Source of the DNA: Platanthera guangdongensis
Lineage: Eukaryota > Streptophyta > Magnoliopsida > Asparagales > Orchidaceae
NCBI GenBank assembly: GCA_039583875.1
Contig: CM077152.1
Span: forward strand, 15,487,059 to 15,551,058
Direction: 5' to 3'
Length of the DNA stretch: 64,000 nucleotides
The position numbers were made by a program, and so were the translations under genes. Below the pieces are notes generated by a model. It was given only the letters and a program-made list of their open reading frames with translations, was not told the DNA's origin and searched no databases. This document shows, one piece after another, positions 33,501 to 43,432 of the stretch. Each line of letters starts with the position of its first letter. Position 1 is the stretch's first letter.

Positions 33501-34246
33501 CGGCTCGGTTTCCCATGACTATTGGAGAAGACAAAACGTGGACGGATGACTCGCCTCTTCTATCTGATGTCACAAGGTACAAACGTTTGGTAGGCAAACT
33601 CATCTATCTCACGGTGACTAGACCCGACATCGCCTATGCTGTAGGCAAGGTCAGTCAGTTTATGCAAGCTCCCAGGGACTGCCATCTTCAGTCCGCCCTG
33701 AAGATTTTAGAGTATATCAAAGCAGCACCAGACAAAGGGTTACTCTTTCAGAAGAATGGTCATCTGAGGGTTGAGGCCTACTCAAATTCAAGTTACGCGG
33801 ATGACAAAGGCGATCGTAAATCCACATCAGGTTTCTGTACCTTTGTTGGAGGTAATCTCGTGAGTTGGAAGAGCAAGAAACAGTCTGTTGTCTCCAGATC
33901 CAGTGCAGAAGCCGAATACCGGAGTATGGCGTCAACTACGTGTGAGTTAAAGTGGTTGCGGGCTCTCATGCTTGACCTGGGCGAGGTATATGACTATCCT
34001 CTCCCTATGTTCTGTGACAACAAGGCCGCTATATACATATCCAGAAATCCGGTCTTCCATGAGAGAACAAAGCATATAGAGGTTGACTGTCACTTCATTC
34101 GGGAAGAGATTTTGAAGAAACAGATTTGTACTCCGTTTGTCACCTCTGACAAGGAATTGGCAGATATCTTCACCAAGCCGGTTTCTACTTCCTTCTTACA
34201 CATTTGTGACAAGCTGAACATGATTGATATCTATGCTCTAGCTTGA
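30582..34246 (+). pseudogene. copia Gag-Pol with frameshifts and lost catalytic residues
   Basis: ATG at 30582 (MTTSGLTTTPAVAYQ). A short gag with LLRLPDSYDMIRQQIL runs to about 30840; the gag C-terminus appears shortened and out of frame. The protease reads LIYSGATNHMTG at about 31130, where the family has D in place of Y. Integrase (HSDVWGP, then RSDNAKEY and NGVAERKN) is spread over several frames at 31600-32080, with a TGA at about 32078. 32258-34246 is one open frame with RT (YVDDILLTGDD) and RNase H (SAEAEYRSMA; CDNKAAI). In RT, FLYDDLQEDVYM replaces the usual FLYGDL. In RNase H, AYSNSSYADD lacks the usual acidic residue (AYTDADW). It cannot make a complete polyprotein and was probably mobilised in trans. 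Confidence 0.92.
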
Positions 34247-34253
34247 GGGGGAG

Positions 34254-34625
34254 TGTTGAAGTATTAGACTGGGCGGCCTTGCGGTCTGATCCAGCGGTTT
34301 GTTGACCGAGCGGTCTGGCGGTCTCACTCTGAAGCCTGGAGACCGGGCGGTCTATCGGTCTCCCATTGCGGCCTGTTCTATCCTGCTGGAGTTGTCGAGC
34401 GGTTAACCCATCTGTCTAACCGCGCGGCCTGTGCGGTCTCCTTTATTTCTAGCCGCTCAGTACTGTAAATGTTTAGTCCCACATTGTTTGTATACTCTCT
34501 CTCATATCTCCTCCATTCTATATAAGGGAGGTCATACCTTTGTAAATGATATCTTTTTTGGATAATAAAATTTCAATTATTCAAAAGTCTATCCGTTTAT
34601 TCTTTCTTATTCGCTATTTCCTACA
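34254..34625 (+). repeat. copia 3' LTR (372 bp)
   Basis: It matches the 5' LTR except at four transitions: near position 17, in gccg/gtcg, in tttg/ttta and in ctact/ctatt. Confidence 0.95.
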
Positions 34626-34745
34626 CCCTCCCCGCTGTCGCCAACCATCTTGCGAGAGCCATGTACGAGTGCTTGGTGAGCTTTGAAAGAAAGAGGGAGG
34701 AGGAGCAGTTATGACGGTAGGTGGAGACCGGTCGGGGGGGGGGGG

Positions 34746-34754
34746 ATATTTATA
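34746..34754 (-). promoter_or_regulatory. TATA box of gypsy2 antisense gene B
   Basis: The minus strand reads CTATAAATATCC about 85 bp upstream of ATG 34662. It matches the layout of the gypsy3 antisense gene (TATA 47054, ATG 47117). A run of G abuts it on the plus strand. Confidence 0.55.
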
Positions 34755-35079
34755 GAAGTCGGGGAGGGGTGGGTCCAGCCAATTGGCGCGGATCCACTCG
34801 CCGCTCCCGCACTCTCGTAGCATCCCGCGACATACTTTGCCTCAGTCCACTTGCAGACAACGACTTGAACACGTTCCTTCACAAGATAAAAAGTAGCTCG
34901 ACATCACGAGTCACACACTCGCGGCGAGACAAAAAAATATTTACATACGATAATATACATGCACATAATGAACAAATTATTAAAACATTCAAGAGCAAGC
35001 AAGCATCATCCAGTCTTTTTGTCCGCATAAAAGATAATATTAAACAAATTCAGTTCGAGGTAGTTTCGCTCTCGGAGAA

Positions 35080-36360
35080 TTAGTGCGAAACCCATTTCCA
35101 CGAGCCTTGTCCTTGCATCCTCACTTGCGGACCTCCCCTTTGGGTGACTTCCTCACGAACGACAGTGATCTCGTGCTGCAGCGTTTGACAACACTCCTCC
35201 ATCTTCTTCAGGTGCATCTCCAGGGAAGCCATGTTCACTCCAAGGAGCTTCTGCATCTCGCTCATAAAAGAGGTGCACTCGCGCTCTAACGTCTCCACTC
35301 GTTGTTGTAAAGCGAGAAGGCGAGGCAGGTTGTAGTCTGTTGGCTGAGCCCGTTCGCCCTGCATCTCGTGGAGAATTAACTTGTGTTTCCGCAAAAGGAC
35401 CACCACCCGCTCCGTTATATCCGCAACAGACGCCGGCTCGCCGGGGTACCCTCAGATCAGGTCCGGAGAGGGTAGGGCTGAGTATGTCGCTATGACATCA
35501 TGATCACCCCCTATGGAGACGTCAGTCACATATGACGAGAGAATGCGGGAGATTAGTACGGACAAGCGAGACAAAATGTATGAAGCATGTCGACTACTTA
35601 CCCTGGGAGGTCTCGCCCTCCTTACTGGGGAGATGCGATGGAAAGTTGGGTTGACCACAAAAGGGATTGCTGAAAGGTAGCATCAGCGACTTTCCCGATC
35701 CAACTCACGGGACAACGGAATTATGAGGAACTTGGACTTGCGGCGCCAAGGTCCATGCACCCCACTCGCAGGGGATTTTGTGGCATCAACGAGATATTGG
35801 CCGAGATCACGGATCAGAGGACTGGTCGACGAAGGAGTTGAGGTGACATCAATAAAAGAAGGCACTGCATAGACACAAGAAAGACTCAGAACCGTACTTG
35901 TCAGCGAGCACAAGCAGAATTGAAAAAACTAACACCGACCAGGAATCTGCATGCGGGTGCCCGGCTTGCCCCGACTCGTAGGCATCCCTTGCGCCTTGTC
36001 AGCGAGATGCTCCACGATCCCGACAAAAACGTTAGACTACGAAAGTGTACGTCAATAACACGTTCCAGTTAGACGGGTGTTGAAGTAACAACAACAAGAT
36101 TTCAGAGCGTACCAGGGGTTGGGATACGGCTTCGCGGCCGGAGACAAGTGGAGGGGATTTTGGTGAGCCTGACACCCCTCTGGGGGATCGTCCCTCGACT
36201 TCTTAAGCACTCGGTCCTCAAGCTTCTTCTACACATTCCGGGAGGAATGCTCCATGGCGATGATCATCAGGTTGGCAATGGCAACCTTATTCGTCTCCCT
36301 GTCGGCGAAAAGACGCGCGAGAGCTGCTTGCGAGAGCGGAATGACGATCTAGAGTAGGAG
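35080..36360 (-). pseudogene. gypsy2 antisense gene A (coiled-coil protein), exons
   Basis: A second antisense unit close to the 3' LTR. A first exon at about 36360-36110 reads LARLFADRETNKVAIANLMI, then one in-frame TAG, then KKLEDRVLKKSRDDPPEG, and ends at CCTG|GTACGC. Further short segments lie at 35683-35913 and 35452-35658. The last exon, 35080-35406, is a clear coiled coil (LLALQQRVETLERECTSFMS, then MHLKKMEECCQTLQHEITVV). Exon borders between are uncertain. I do not recognise the family, and no matching unit was found in gypsy3. It could be a captured host gene or an old second accessory ORF. Confidence 0.5.
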
Positions 36361-36429
36361 GCTTTTGGAAGGATTGGGGAAGGGAGAGGGGAATGAAAGG
36401 AATTCTTTGGGGTGACCACTCCCCCACAG

Positions 36430-36437
36430 TATTTATA
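36430..36437 (-). promoter_or_regulatory. TATA box of gypsy2 antisense gene A
   Basis: The minus strand reads GATTATAAATACTG, about 70 bp upstream of the first readable codons, and lies 112 bp inside the 3' LTR. Confidence 0.5.
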
Positions 36438-36548
36438 ATCTTGGGCGGGGCCCACCATAAGATTCTCCTCGGTCCCCACTCGCCAAATAACGATGAGATT
36501 GAACTGTCTTTCCGAGTCTGGGACAGATCTCGCAAAGAGTGGGGATTG

Positions 36549-37337
36549 TGTACACCCCATATTTGTCGAGTGGACCCAGCTGGCTCGAGGACAAGGAGCA
36601 AGCATACAGTTTCACTACGCGATCGCCGCTTACCTAGCATGGTGGTGAGCGAGCAGAGTCGGCGAGTCAAAGTTTCGCCCAGGGGTGAGAGGCAAGATGG
36701 CGAGTGCCCAACCTCGTCACGTGCTCGCCAGCTGGGCGAGTGGCGAGTGCCCAGTACCATCGGGCACTCGCCACTGAGGCGAGTAGGCCGAAGTGCGTCG
36801 ATTCGCCTTTAGAGGAAATTCTTTTCCATTTTCTGTTTGTCTATAATTCGATTCTGGTCTATCATTAGTCTCTCCAAACAGCGGAGTTATGTTGTTAGCA
36901 GATCACTTTGGACTGCATTTAACAGTTATCAAAAGACGGGATCTCGCTATTAGCAGACCATGCTCAGAAAACTATAAATAGACCCCCAAGGGAACCTTTG
37001 GAGAGGACCATTTTTTGAGTTTTTCTCTCCTCTGACTAGCTTTGGTTGGCAGGAGCTTCAGCTCATCACTCACCGTGGTCTCCGGGTGGGTGGTCGGAAG
37101 CTCCCTTGGCTCTCCAAACGTGCTTGGTCCAACATTGGTTTGGGAGGGGAAACAATCTAAGATCTTCCGGGCATGCGGCATGACCTCCTCGCTGCGACTC
37201 AAGGACTGTTTGAGGTTGTTCTGATGAGAAGGTTTCATAACTCTAAGTCCACAACTGAGACATTAGCTTGCGGGAAGTAAAAACGAGCTACTCCCAGGTT
37301 CGAACTCCTCGTTAAACCATGATTTTTGGGTTCAACA
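36549..37337 (+). repeat. gypsy2 3' LTR (789 bp), intact
   Basis: Preceded by the purine tract caaagagtggggattg. It starts TGTACACCCCATATTTGTCG and ends TTTTTGGGTTCAACA. TATA box CTATAAATAGACCCCC near 36976. It preserves the uninterrupted site where gypsy1 entered the 5' LTR. Confidence 0.9.
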
Positions 37338-37689
37338 CATACAATTTTTTTTCCTAAGAGCTCATTTGGTTGCTTATATGATGGTGTTTTTTTCTCAGCT
37401 TATTTGTGTGTGAACAAGAAATCATCAATTTTTAGAGATTTTCAAGTTATTTGAAGAATAAAAAAACAATTTTCAACACATTCAACCAAACTTGGAATAG
37501 GATCTCAGAAGGTGAGTTATGAGAAGAGTCGAATCACAAGTATTAATTTGTGGTGTGCAAATAACCGATTTGAGTGCGTGTATATCAATCGCTTTATTTT
37601 ATTCTAATTTGTTGGTTTCATCCCAATGCATTTTAGTTTTTCATCCATCCATGATGAATGCTGAGAATATGAGCATAATTTTTGGAAAT

Positions 37690-37895
37690 CATCTTTGTTT
37701 GATGCGGCCATTAGAGACACGTGTTATACAGGGGAGGGGTAGACTCAAAAAAGACTTGGAATGAAATTATAAAGAAAGACATGAAACACGTAGGCATTAA
37801 TGAGATTATGACGACTAAAGATATTGGTGTCAAGGATCTTTATAGCCAACCCCACAATGGTGGGATAAAAACTCTAGTGTTGTTTTTGTATCAAG
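37690..37895 (+). mobile_element. LINE (RTE-type) 3' end remnant
   Basis: Codons across frames read GRGRLKK, then SKKTWNEIIKKDMKH and the decayed end of an RTE-type ORF2. These are followed by tagccaaccccacaatggtgggataaaa and a gttgttttt tail, the usual 3' end of plant RTE LINEs (GCCGACCCCA..TGGGATAA). The rest of the element is absent. Confidence 0.6.
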
Positions 37896-38084
37896 ACATC
37901 CAACAATTATGTCTCAAGAAAAACAGTAGCCTTTCGGGACCCAAAAAATAGCCGTTTGGGAAAAGCCTTGAACTCGAGGCGATTAGCAACATATAATGCA
38001 GATTTTACATAAAATAGGTTTAACCATAAGTCCTCTGAAATGGGTGGGATAATATATAGACAAAAACCTCTTAAGCTCGTGCGT

Positions 38085-38520
38085 AGAAGCTAACGAGGTT
38101 AAGTCGAGGAAGCTGTAGGTATATAAGGCTCAAAAAGGGATAGGGTCGGGTTAGGGTCATACTACAGTATATTTGCGGCCCTTGCAAACTCCTCCTTCGG
38201 AATCTTGATGTTGAACTTGTCGACCACTCGGCCAAGGTCAAGCGATACTTCAAAAGGGTCCTCGATGCATATCAGATGATGATCGTTGCAGATGCGTCTC
38301 GTCAAATCTTTTGCTTGCTTGTTTGCTTCTGGTGAATAATCTTGAAGTTGAGTGGATAAGAACAATATCCATGCAAGTGCACCTGCTTCATAAAATATTT
38401 AATCTTTCTTATGCCTTTTACCTCAAAAACATACACAGGGACTCTCCATGCCCTCACATTTTGTATTCTGGGAAGTAAATTTTGCATGAGGGGCTGTAAG
38501 TGGTGAGGATACTGTCCCAA
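38085..38520 (-). pseudogene. URT1-like terminal uridylyltransferase, C-terminal fragment
   Basis: The minus strand reads [20 protein letters not shown], then [19 protein letters not shown] and ARAANIL, followed by a TAG and, in the same frame, YDPNPTLSLFEPYIPT and a stop. This is the PAP-associated C-terminus of URT1-type terminal uridylyltransferases, which add U tails to mRNA. The TAG stands where the family has a codon, so CAG to TAG is the likely change. 38302-38520 may be a preceding exon (QPLMQNLLPRIQNV), but I cannot align it. No catalytic domain is present. It is a fragment, probably a captured or duplicated gene end. Confidence 0.62.
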
Positions 38521-38743
38521 CCAGGAGCACGGGAAAACCCTTGCATGACTTGTTGGTTTTATTGAACAGTATACAAATTATAAGTATAGTATAAATAAAT
38601 TTTCAAAATATGATTAATATTTTTTTTTATAATTACAATATTTATAATTTATGAATAAATAAATAAATAACCAAATGCATTGATTAAAGAAAGTGAAAGG
38701 TGCTCGCTCGACAACTGCCCAACTTAGGATCCCCAACCTGTGT

Positions 38744-38848
38744 AGCGATCATCGAGCGATCATCGAGCGATCATCGAGCGATCATCGAGCATCATCGAGC
38801 GATCATCGAGCGATCATGGAGCGATCATGGAGCGATCATCGAGCGATT
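38744..38848 (+). repeat. 11-bp minisatellite GCGATCATCGA, about 9.5 copies
   Basis: Units GCGATCATCGA repeat head to tail, one shortened to GCATCATCGA and two with GATCATGGA. Each carries the palindrome GATC in a near-palindromic context. Confidence 0.95.
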
Positions 38849-39960
38849 AATATTTAATAGATGCAGTCCTTGTATGTAACTATTCTAGAATCGCCCCCCC
38901 CCCCCAAAGTACCGAAACCAGGAGACCTAGCCATGGTTCTTCCGCTGCTTCCGCCGAAATCACGAACTCATCCCCCGCCCGCCTCTATATTCCAGGGCCT
39001 GCGATGGAGTATTGGATGAAAATGCCCTTCGAGACTGCCTTTCTCGCCGATGGCAATCCCGCCGAGAGTCCATCGCTTGTGATGGACTACTCTGCGATCA
39101 AGCCCTTGACGATCTACTTTCTCACCGACGACAATGGTGTCGAATGTCCATGTTGCATAGCCCCCAACCATCTCCACCACGCCGACGATAGAAGGCTACG
39201 ATAGCTGCTTACCATCCTCAAATCCCACAGATGCAGGTATCGGCCCCAAGCCTCTCCATCCCCTCTACGGTAGCCCTATTCTTCCTCTGTTTAACATTCC
39301 ACCAGTTTGCTTCTTACCCAAACTCTAATCCTCTCATTAATATTTATTAGTGAGTAGATTTGCGTTTTTGTCATAGCTGGCCGCTAGATTTTGCAGTTTT
39401 GCCTTAGGCGGCAGCTAGATTTTGCAATCTCCCTCTCTCTATTGGATTTTGCTAGCTCTTCTTTCTGTTCTTTACTCTATTATACTGTCACTAAGTTATT
39501 GACATGCTGTGCATGTTATCTTTCTACTACATAGTGAGTTATTGTTATGGTTATGGTGGAACTATGTTATTATAACTCTCTCTTTAAGTTATTATTATGG
39601 TTATTGTTACTAATTGATTGTTGGACTTTGCTTCCAGTGAACTCTTAGGGGTAGTTACTATTGATGGAGCTTCCTTTCGTTCTGAGTATGCTGTGCACAT
39701 ATTTTTCTGAGTGTTTTAGGGCTTTCAAACGTTTTTTGATTTGCATAAGTGTTGTAGCCTGGATGTTTGGCATTCCTTATTGTACATTAGTGTATGTTGG
39801 AGTTTTTTTTCGGGTTTTGGTTGGTCTATTTACTGTTGTAATGTTAGATTATGTTAGAATTCTATCAGTATTATTGTACATTGGTGTATGCTTGTCATAT
39901 TACTTAGATTGTAAATTTGTCATATTAATTTTTGTTGGATCCAAATTCGTATTCTTAGAT
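38849..39960. other. unassigned; no supported gene
   Basis: It holds a C run at about 38886-38899 and a GC-richer stretch 38930-39230 with short frames on the plus strand (from 39004: MEYWMKMPFETAFLADGNPA). Neither matches a known family. 39300-39960 is AT-rich; its long hydrophobic frame from 39661 looks like read-through of non-coding DNA. Confidence 0.4.
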
Positions 39961-40270
39961 ATCAAAATGTTATCATATGAGGAGTCAAACACAAACAATC
40001 CCACAGAAGTTGATCTTGGCAATCATTTAATCACATCCATTATGTTTCCTAGTTAGGAAGAATTGGTGGATTGGGCATGAAAAATTTCAGTGGGTTTGAG
40101 ATTTGTCATTACTATACAAAGTGCAGACAAAATCACAAGCATGTTCCAATTTAGAGTTATGCTCGGTTGTGATAGAGTTTGGGTTTTATCATGAAAATCA
40201 ACGTAACAAAGACCGGGATAGAAATAATTTGAGAAAATCTAAGTCGAAAATGTTGGCGAGTGCCCACATA
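39961..40270 (+). pseudogene. FAR1/MULE-like N-terminal domain fragment
   Basis: One frame reads FPS, stop, EELVDWA, stop, KISVGLRFVITIQSAD, and RVMLGCDR, continuing in another frame as YHENQRNKDRDRNNLRKSKS. This matches the N-terminal region of FAR1-like proteins and MULE transposases (F.SREELL.W.R...GFV..I..SD ... LGCER). Two in-frame stops (one TGA, one TAG) and a frameshift break it. No transposase core or SWIM finger follows. Likely a MULE relic. Confidence 0.55.
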
Positions 40271-40865
40271 AATGTACACATGCATTGAGTTTACTACGTG
40301 CACATGAATTACTTCCTTATATCTCATAATCCAACTCTTTTCCACTTTAGATGATCCATTAACTTTGGAAGTAGACCGGCTTCGCGAGACCATCCGGTCT
40401 ACTCAAGGCTAAGCTCTACCGGTTCTACAGGACATCAAAATTATTAAGAGCGTAAAGGTTGAAGATGAATTGGAAAATGAAATTGATATTGAAATGGAAG
40501 GTATATGGAAGATATATATTGACACTAGTGCTTTACGGAAGCAAGAAATAAAGAAATTTTTTTGTGAAATAATGGATCTTTCATCAACCCAAACATTAGA
40601 GTCAATTCATATTAATCCGGACGATTTGAAGCCACGATTGCCTTCAGAGAGTTGTTTGGATGTATTTTTTTGGTGTTTTAATTGAAGAGATCAAACATTT
40701 ATTGTTTTCAGCAAATCATAGTCGTCCATAACGTGTGTCCGTAATATGATTAGTATAAATAAGAGAGAATAGGGCTAGTTTCATTTCATCGCAAATTTTG
40801 GAAACATTTTTTCCCTGTAGTGGTGACTAAAGAAGGTGAAGCAGATGATGACGATGTCCTCCCTG
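40271..40865. other. unassigned
   Basis: A short acidic frame (VEDELENEIDIEMEGIWKIY) lies at 40455-40685 on the plus strand. I do not recognise it. The rest is non-coding. Confidence 0.3.
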
Positions 40866-41065
40866 GTGCCCTAGGAACGAGGCAAAACTCATTTTCCTTG
40901 TATTGCCGCGAAAACTCCAGTTTGGCCGCTCAGTCTTCCTTTTGAGATAAGTAAAAGTTAGTATACAATATTTTATTTTAAAATTCTAATTTGAGCCTAC
41001 ATCAAATGAAATATTTTGCTTAAAAAATCTTTTAATTTTTTGAAATCCCAACCTAGTCAACATCA
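40866..41065 (+). repeat. 5' LTR fragment of the decayed Ty3 element
   Basis: It matches two separated pieces of the 3' LTR (near 43980-44020 and 44660-44819), so about 640 bp are deleted between. The part before 40866 does not match. Confidence 0.65.
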
Positions 41066-41068
41066 GTT

Positions 41069-41080
41069 TGGTATCAGATG
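41069..41080 (+). promoter_or_regulatory. primer-binding site (tRNA-Met type)
   Basis: TGGTATCAGATG, 3 bases after the LTR end CATCA. Confidence 0.75.
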
Positions 41081-41364
41081 AAGGTTTTGTGATCTGCTCC
41101 TATCGCGAATCACGCGATCCGGTTTTGCTTTAAAAAATGTTTTCAAAATAATTTCATTTCTTTTAAAATTTTATAATCTATTTTTTTAATAAAAAATATT
41201 TAATTATGATTTTTAACTTAAAACTTTATTTTATTTTTAAATCTTAAATTCTTTATCTTATTTTAATTTTTTTTTAAAAATCTCAAATAAATAAAAAGAA
41301 AAAGGAGGATTTTAAAATCAATTAATATAAATTTTGAGAGATTAAAACAAATTCAGAGGAGAAA

Positions 41365-42060
41365 ATGGTCGATCACTTAGGATTTAACGCACGATTGGAG
41401 AATAATTTGGAAGACATAGATGCCCGAATAAAAAATTTAACAGAAATGATAGCATCTCTCCCTAACATAAATCACGTATTGCAAGGACAGAACACAAATC
41501 CTAAAATTTCTGAGTACACACATCTGAGCGATTTTTATGGACGACTAGGACCTGATAAATGCTTGGATTGGTGTCATAACATAGAATTTCTTATGAGTCG
41601 AAGTCAGGTATCTTTGAGTAGATAAATCGAGTATGTGACCCATAGGCTTAAGGGACCCTCCTTAGAATGGTGGAAAAAACTTCAACGCATAAGAGATAAG
41701 TTGTGGTTGCCTCCAATTACTACTTGGATTGAGTTCAAATCAGAGTTGCGCAAACACTCTGTCTCTCCCAATTACCTCTACACTTTATATCGTAGAGTTC
41801 AAAATCTACAAAAAAGAGGTTTGTCGGTTGATGAGTACACTAAAGAGTTTCTAATCCTTCAGTCTAGATTAGATATTAAGGAGGGCGATGAAATGATTGT
41901 ATTCCGTTACCTGCACCGCCGCACGGGTTACACTACCCCATTAGGGTTCAACTAGAGCTGCACAATTTTCGCAATTTAGAAGAAGTTTCTAGTATGGCCC
42001 TTAAGGTGGAGTTTGAGCTTAGGTCTATGCTAGACCTCCCACTAGTTTCGTCGTTGCCCC
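41365..42060 (+). pseudogene. Ty3 gag, broken
   Basis: The ATG at 41365 opens MVDHLGFNARLENNLEDIDA, and the gag domain reads FYGRLGPDKCLDWCHNIEF, then a TAA at 41623-41625, then IEYVTHRLKGPSLEWWKKLQ and GLSVDEYTKEFLILQSR. The block after about 41960 continues in another frame (LHNFRNLEEVSSMALKVE). This is the Retrotrans_gag pattern of plant Ty3 elements. It is truncated before the zinc knuckle. Non-functional. Confidence 0.8.
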
Positions 42061-43432
42061 CACTTTTAAGGACATAGATTTCCCTAGTCTTGCCACCCCC
42101 ATAAGCACATTATCCCAACTTAGCTCCACTGCAGCACTCCCTTCAGTTGAGGAGTCTCTTCCTGAGCCACAACTTCAAAAAAAAATATTATCTTCCTCAC
42201 ATTTATGTCATCCCAATTAAAGTAGAGATTCCACTTGCACCCACTGAATTTCCAACTGTAGTTGCTGAATCTCTTCTCGAGCCCCCGCTCCAGAATAAAG
42301 AACGTAATAACGATGAGACACACACCTTGAATAATACGGTTTCGATCATAGTTCTCTCAAAGGTGGAGTTGGCTAGTGAAGAGCCCCACACTTTTGGTGA
42401 TATAGACTCGAACTACATATGTCCTGAGTCTCCTAGCCCACTACACTCACCAACATTTGAGTCTAATACCATTATGTTTGATAGTCACCCACCCATAGCA
42501 GTAGTGTCACTACCATATAGACAAATATTGATTTCGTATTTGGAGAGCATCACTTCATATCATTACATTATCTTATAACTAAGTCTGAAAACATTACTTT
42601 CAAATTATAACTATATTCAAGAAAGCTCGTGTTATAAGGATAGAGAGAAATCCAAAAAAATTTCACCCCTAATAAGGATACACGTTTTAAAGGATTTTTT
42701 TTGGAAACTCCAAAATAATCAAATTGGAGTCAATTTATAAATTTGTAATATCAAGTTAAATATAAACTGAATTGTGAAATTGCAACAAAATATTAATTAT
42801 TTTATGTCAAAGTTTTGGAATATATTAAGGAGTCGAACGGACGCCACACTTGTGTTAGTAACGCTTATCACTCTCTAAATGATGAACTAACTAAAATCAT
42901 TAATAAGAGTTTGGAGAACCTTCTTAGACGTTTAATCGAGGAGAACCTAAAGCAATGAGACCTCGTACCTCCACAGACAAATTTCACTTGTAATAATTCT
43001 AAATGTCGCTCTCTTAATATATCTCATTTCGAGATTTTCTGTGTGTTGCCCCGCCCACTTGACTACCGTCATCTTTCATTTCATAAACATATTTCTTTCG
43101 ATCTGCAAACTCATAATAATTATTAAAAAGGATTGCATAAAATTACTGCTAATCTTCTGCGAGTAACCTTTGAAAATTACAAACTCATGGTTGGTTGTTA
43201 TTGCCATGAGATGTACTTTTCAAAGGGAGGTCTTGTGATTGTTTACTGCAGGTGGGTTGGTTTAGTTCATGATCAGAAGCACATTGGGCCACTAGTTGAG
43301 CCACTCGTCGAGGTTCCAGATATTCCCCCCGATCTAGCACCAGCAATGATGTCTGATCCCTCCATTGCTAGTTTTTGCAAAGTCTCGTCGGGGTCGAGCT
43401 CTTTCAACCCCGGGAGAATTGGTGCATCATCC
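42061..43432. other. residual internal region of the decayed Ty3 element
   Basis: The frame 42147-42578 is Pro/Glu-rich and carries no domain I recognise. No reverse transcriptase or integrase motif is visible. A pol-tail-like segment lies at the end (about 43330-43430). Confidence 0.4.

Larger units (their letters stand above)
29773..34625 (+). mobile_element. young Ty1/copia element (4853 bp)
   Basis: LTRs of 372 bp each (29773-30144, 34254-34625) differ at only 4 sites, all C/T or G/A. The flanks are ccctt (29768-29772) and ccctc (34626-34630), a 5-bp TSD with one change. PBS at 30145, purine tract gcttgagggggag before the 3' LTR. It is inserted in the antisense gene of gypsy2. The coding region is defective despite the young LTRs. 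Confidence 0.95.
13474..37337 (+). mobile_element. gypsy2: Tat-clade Ty3 element with nested insertions
   Basis: The 5' LTR starts at 13474 (cgtacaacctcg, decayed from TGTACAACC) and is split by gypsy1. The 3' LTR is 36549-37337. The flanks are catat (13469-13473) and catac (37338-37342), a 5-bp TSD with one change. Internal order: PBS 19550, gag remnant, protease (split by a hAT), RT/RNase H/second RNase H/integrase to 26860, tandem repeats 26930-27440, then antisense genes with a copia element inside, and a purine tract before the 3' LTR. LTR halves differ at roughly one site in seven over the first 290 bp, so it is old. It lies in the proposed first intron of the B-box gene. Confidence 0.85.

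Noticed and set aside
37358..37493. Possible MITE with ctcatttggttg / caaccaaact ends
   Set aside because: The ends match imperfectly over about 10 bp, with no TSD and no internal inverted homology.
39661..40056. 131-residue hydrophobic ORF resembling a membrane protein
   Set aside because: T-rich non-coding DNA gives Phe/Leu/Val-rich frames by chance; its last part overlaps the FAR1-like fragment, and no family was recognised.
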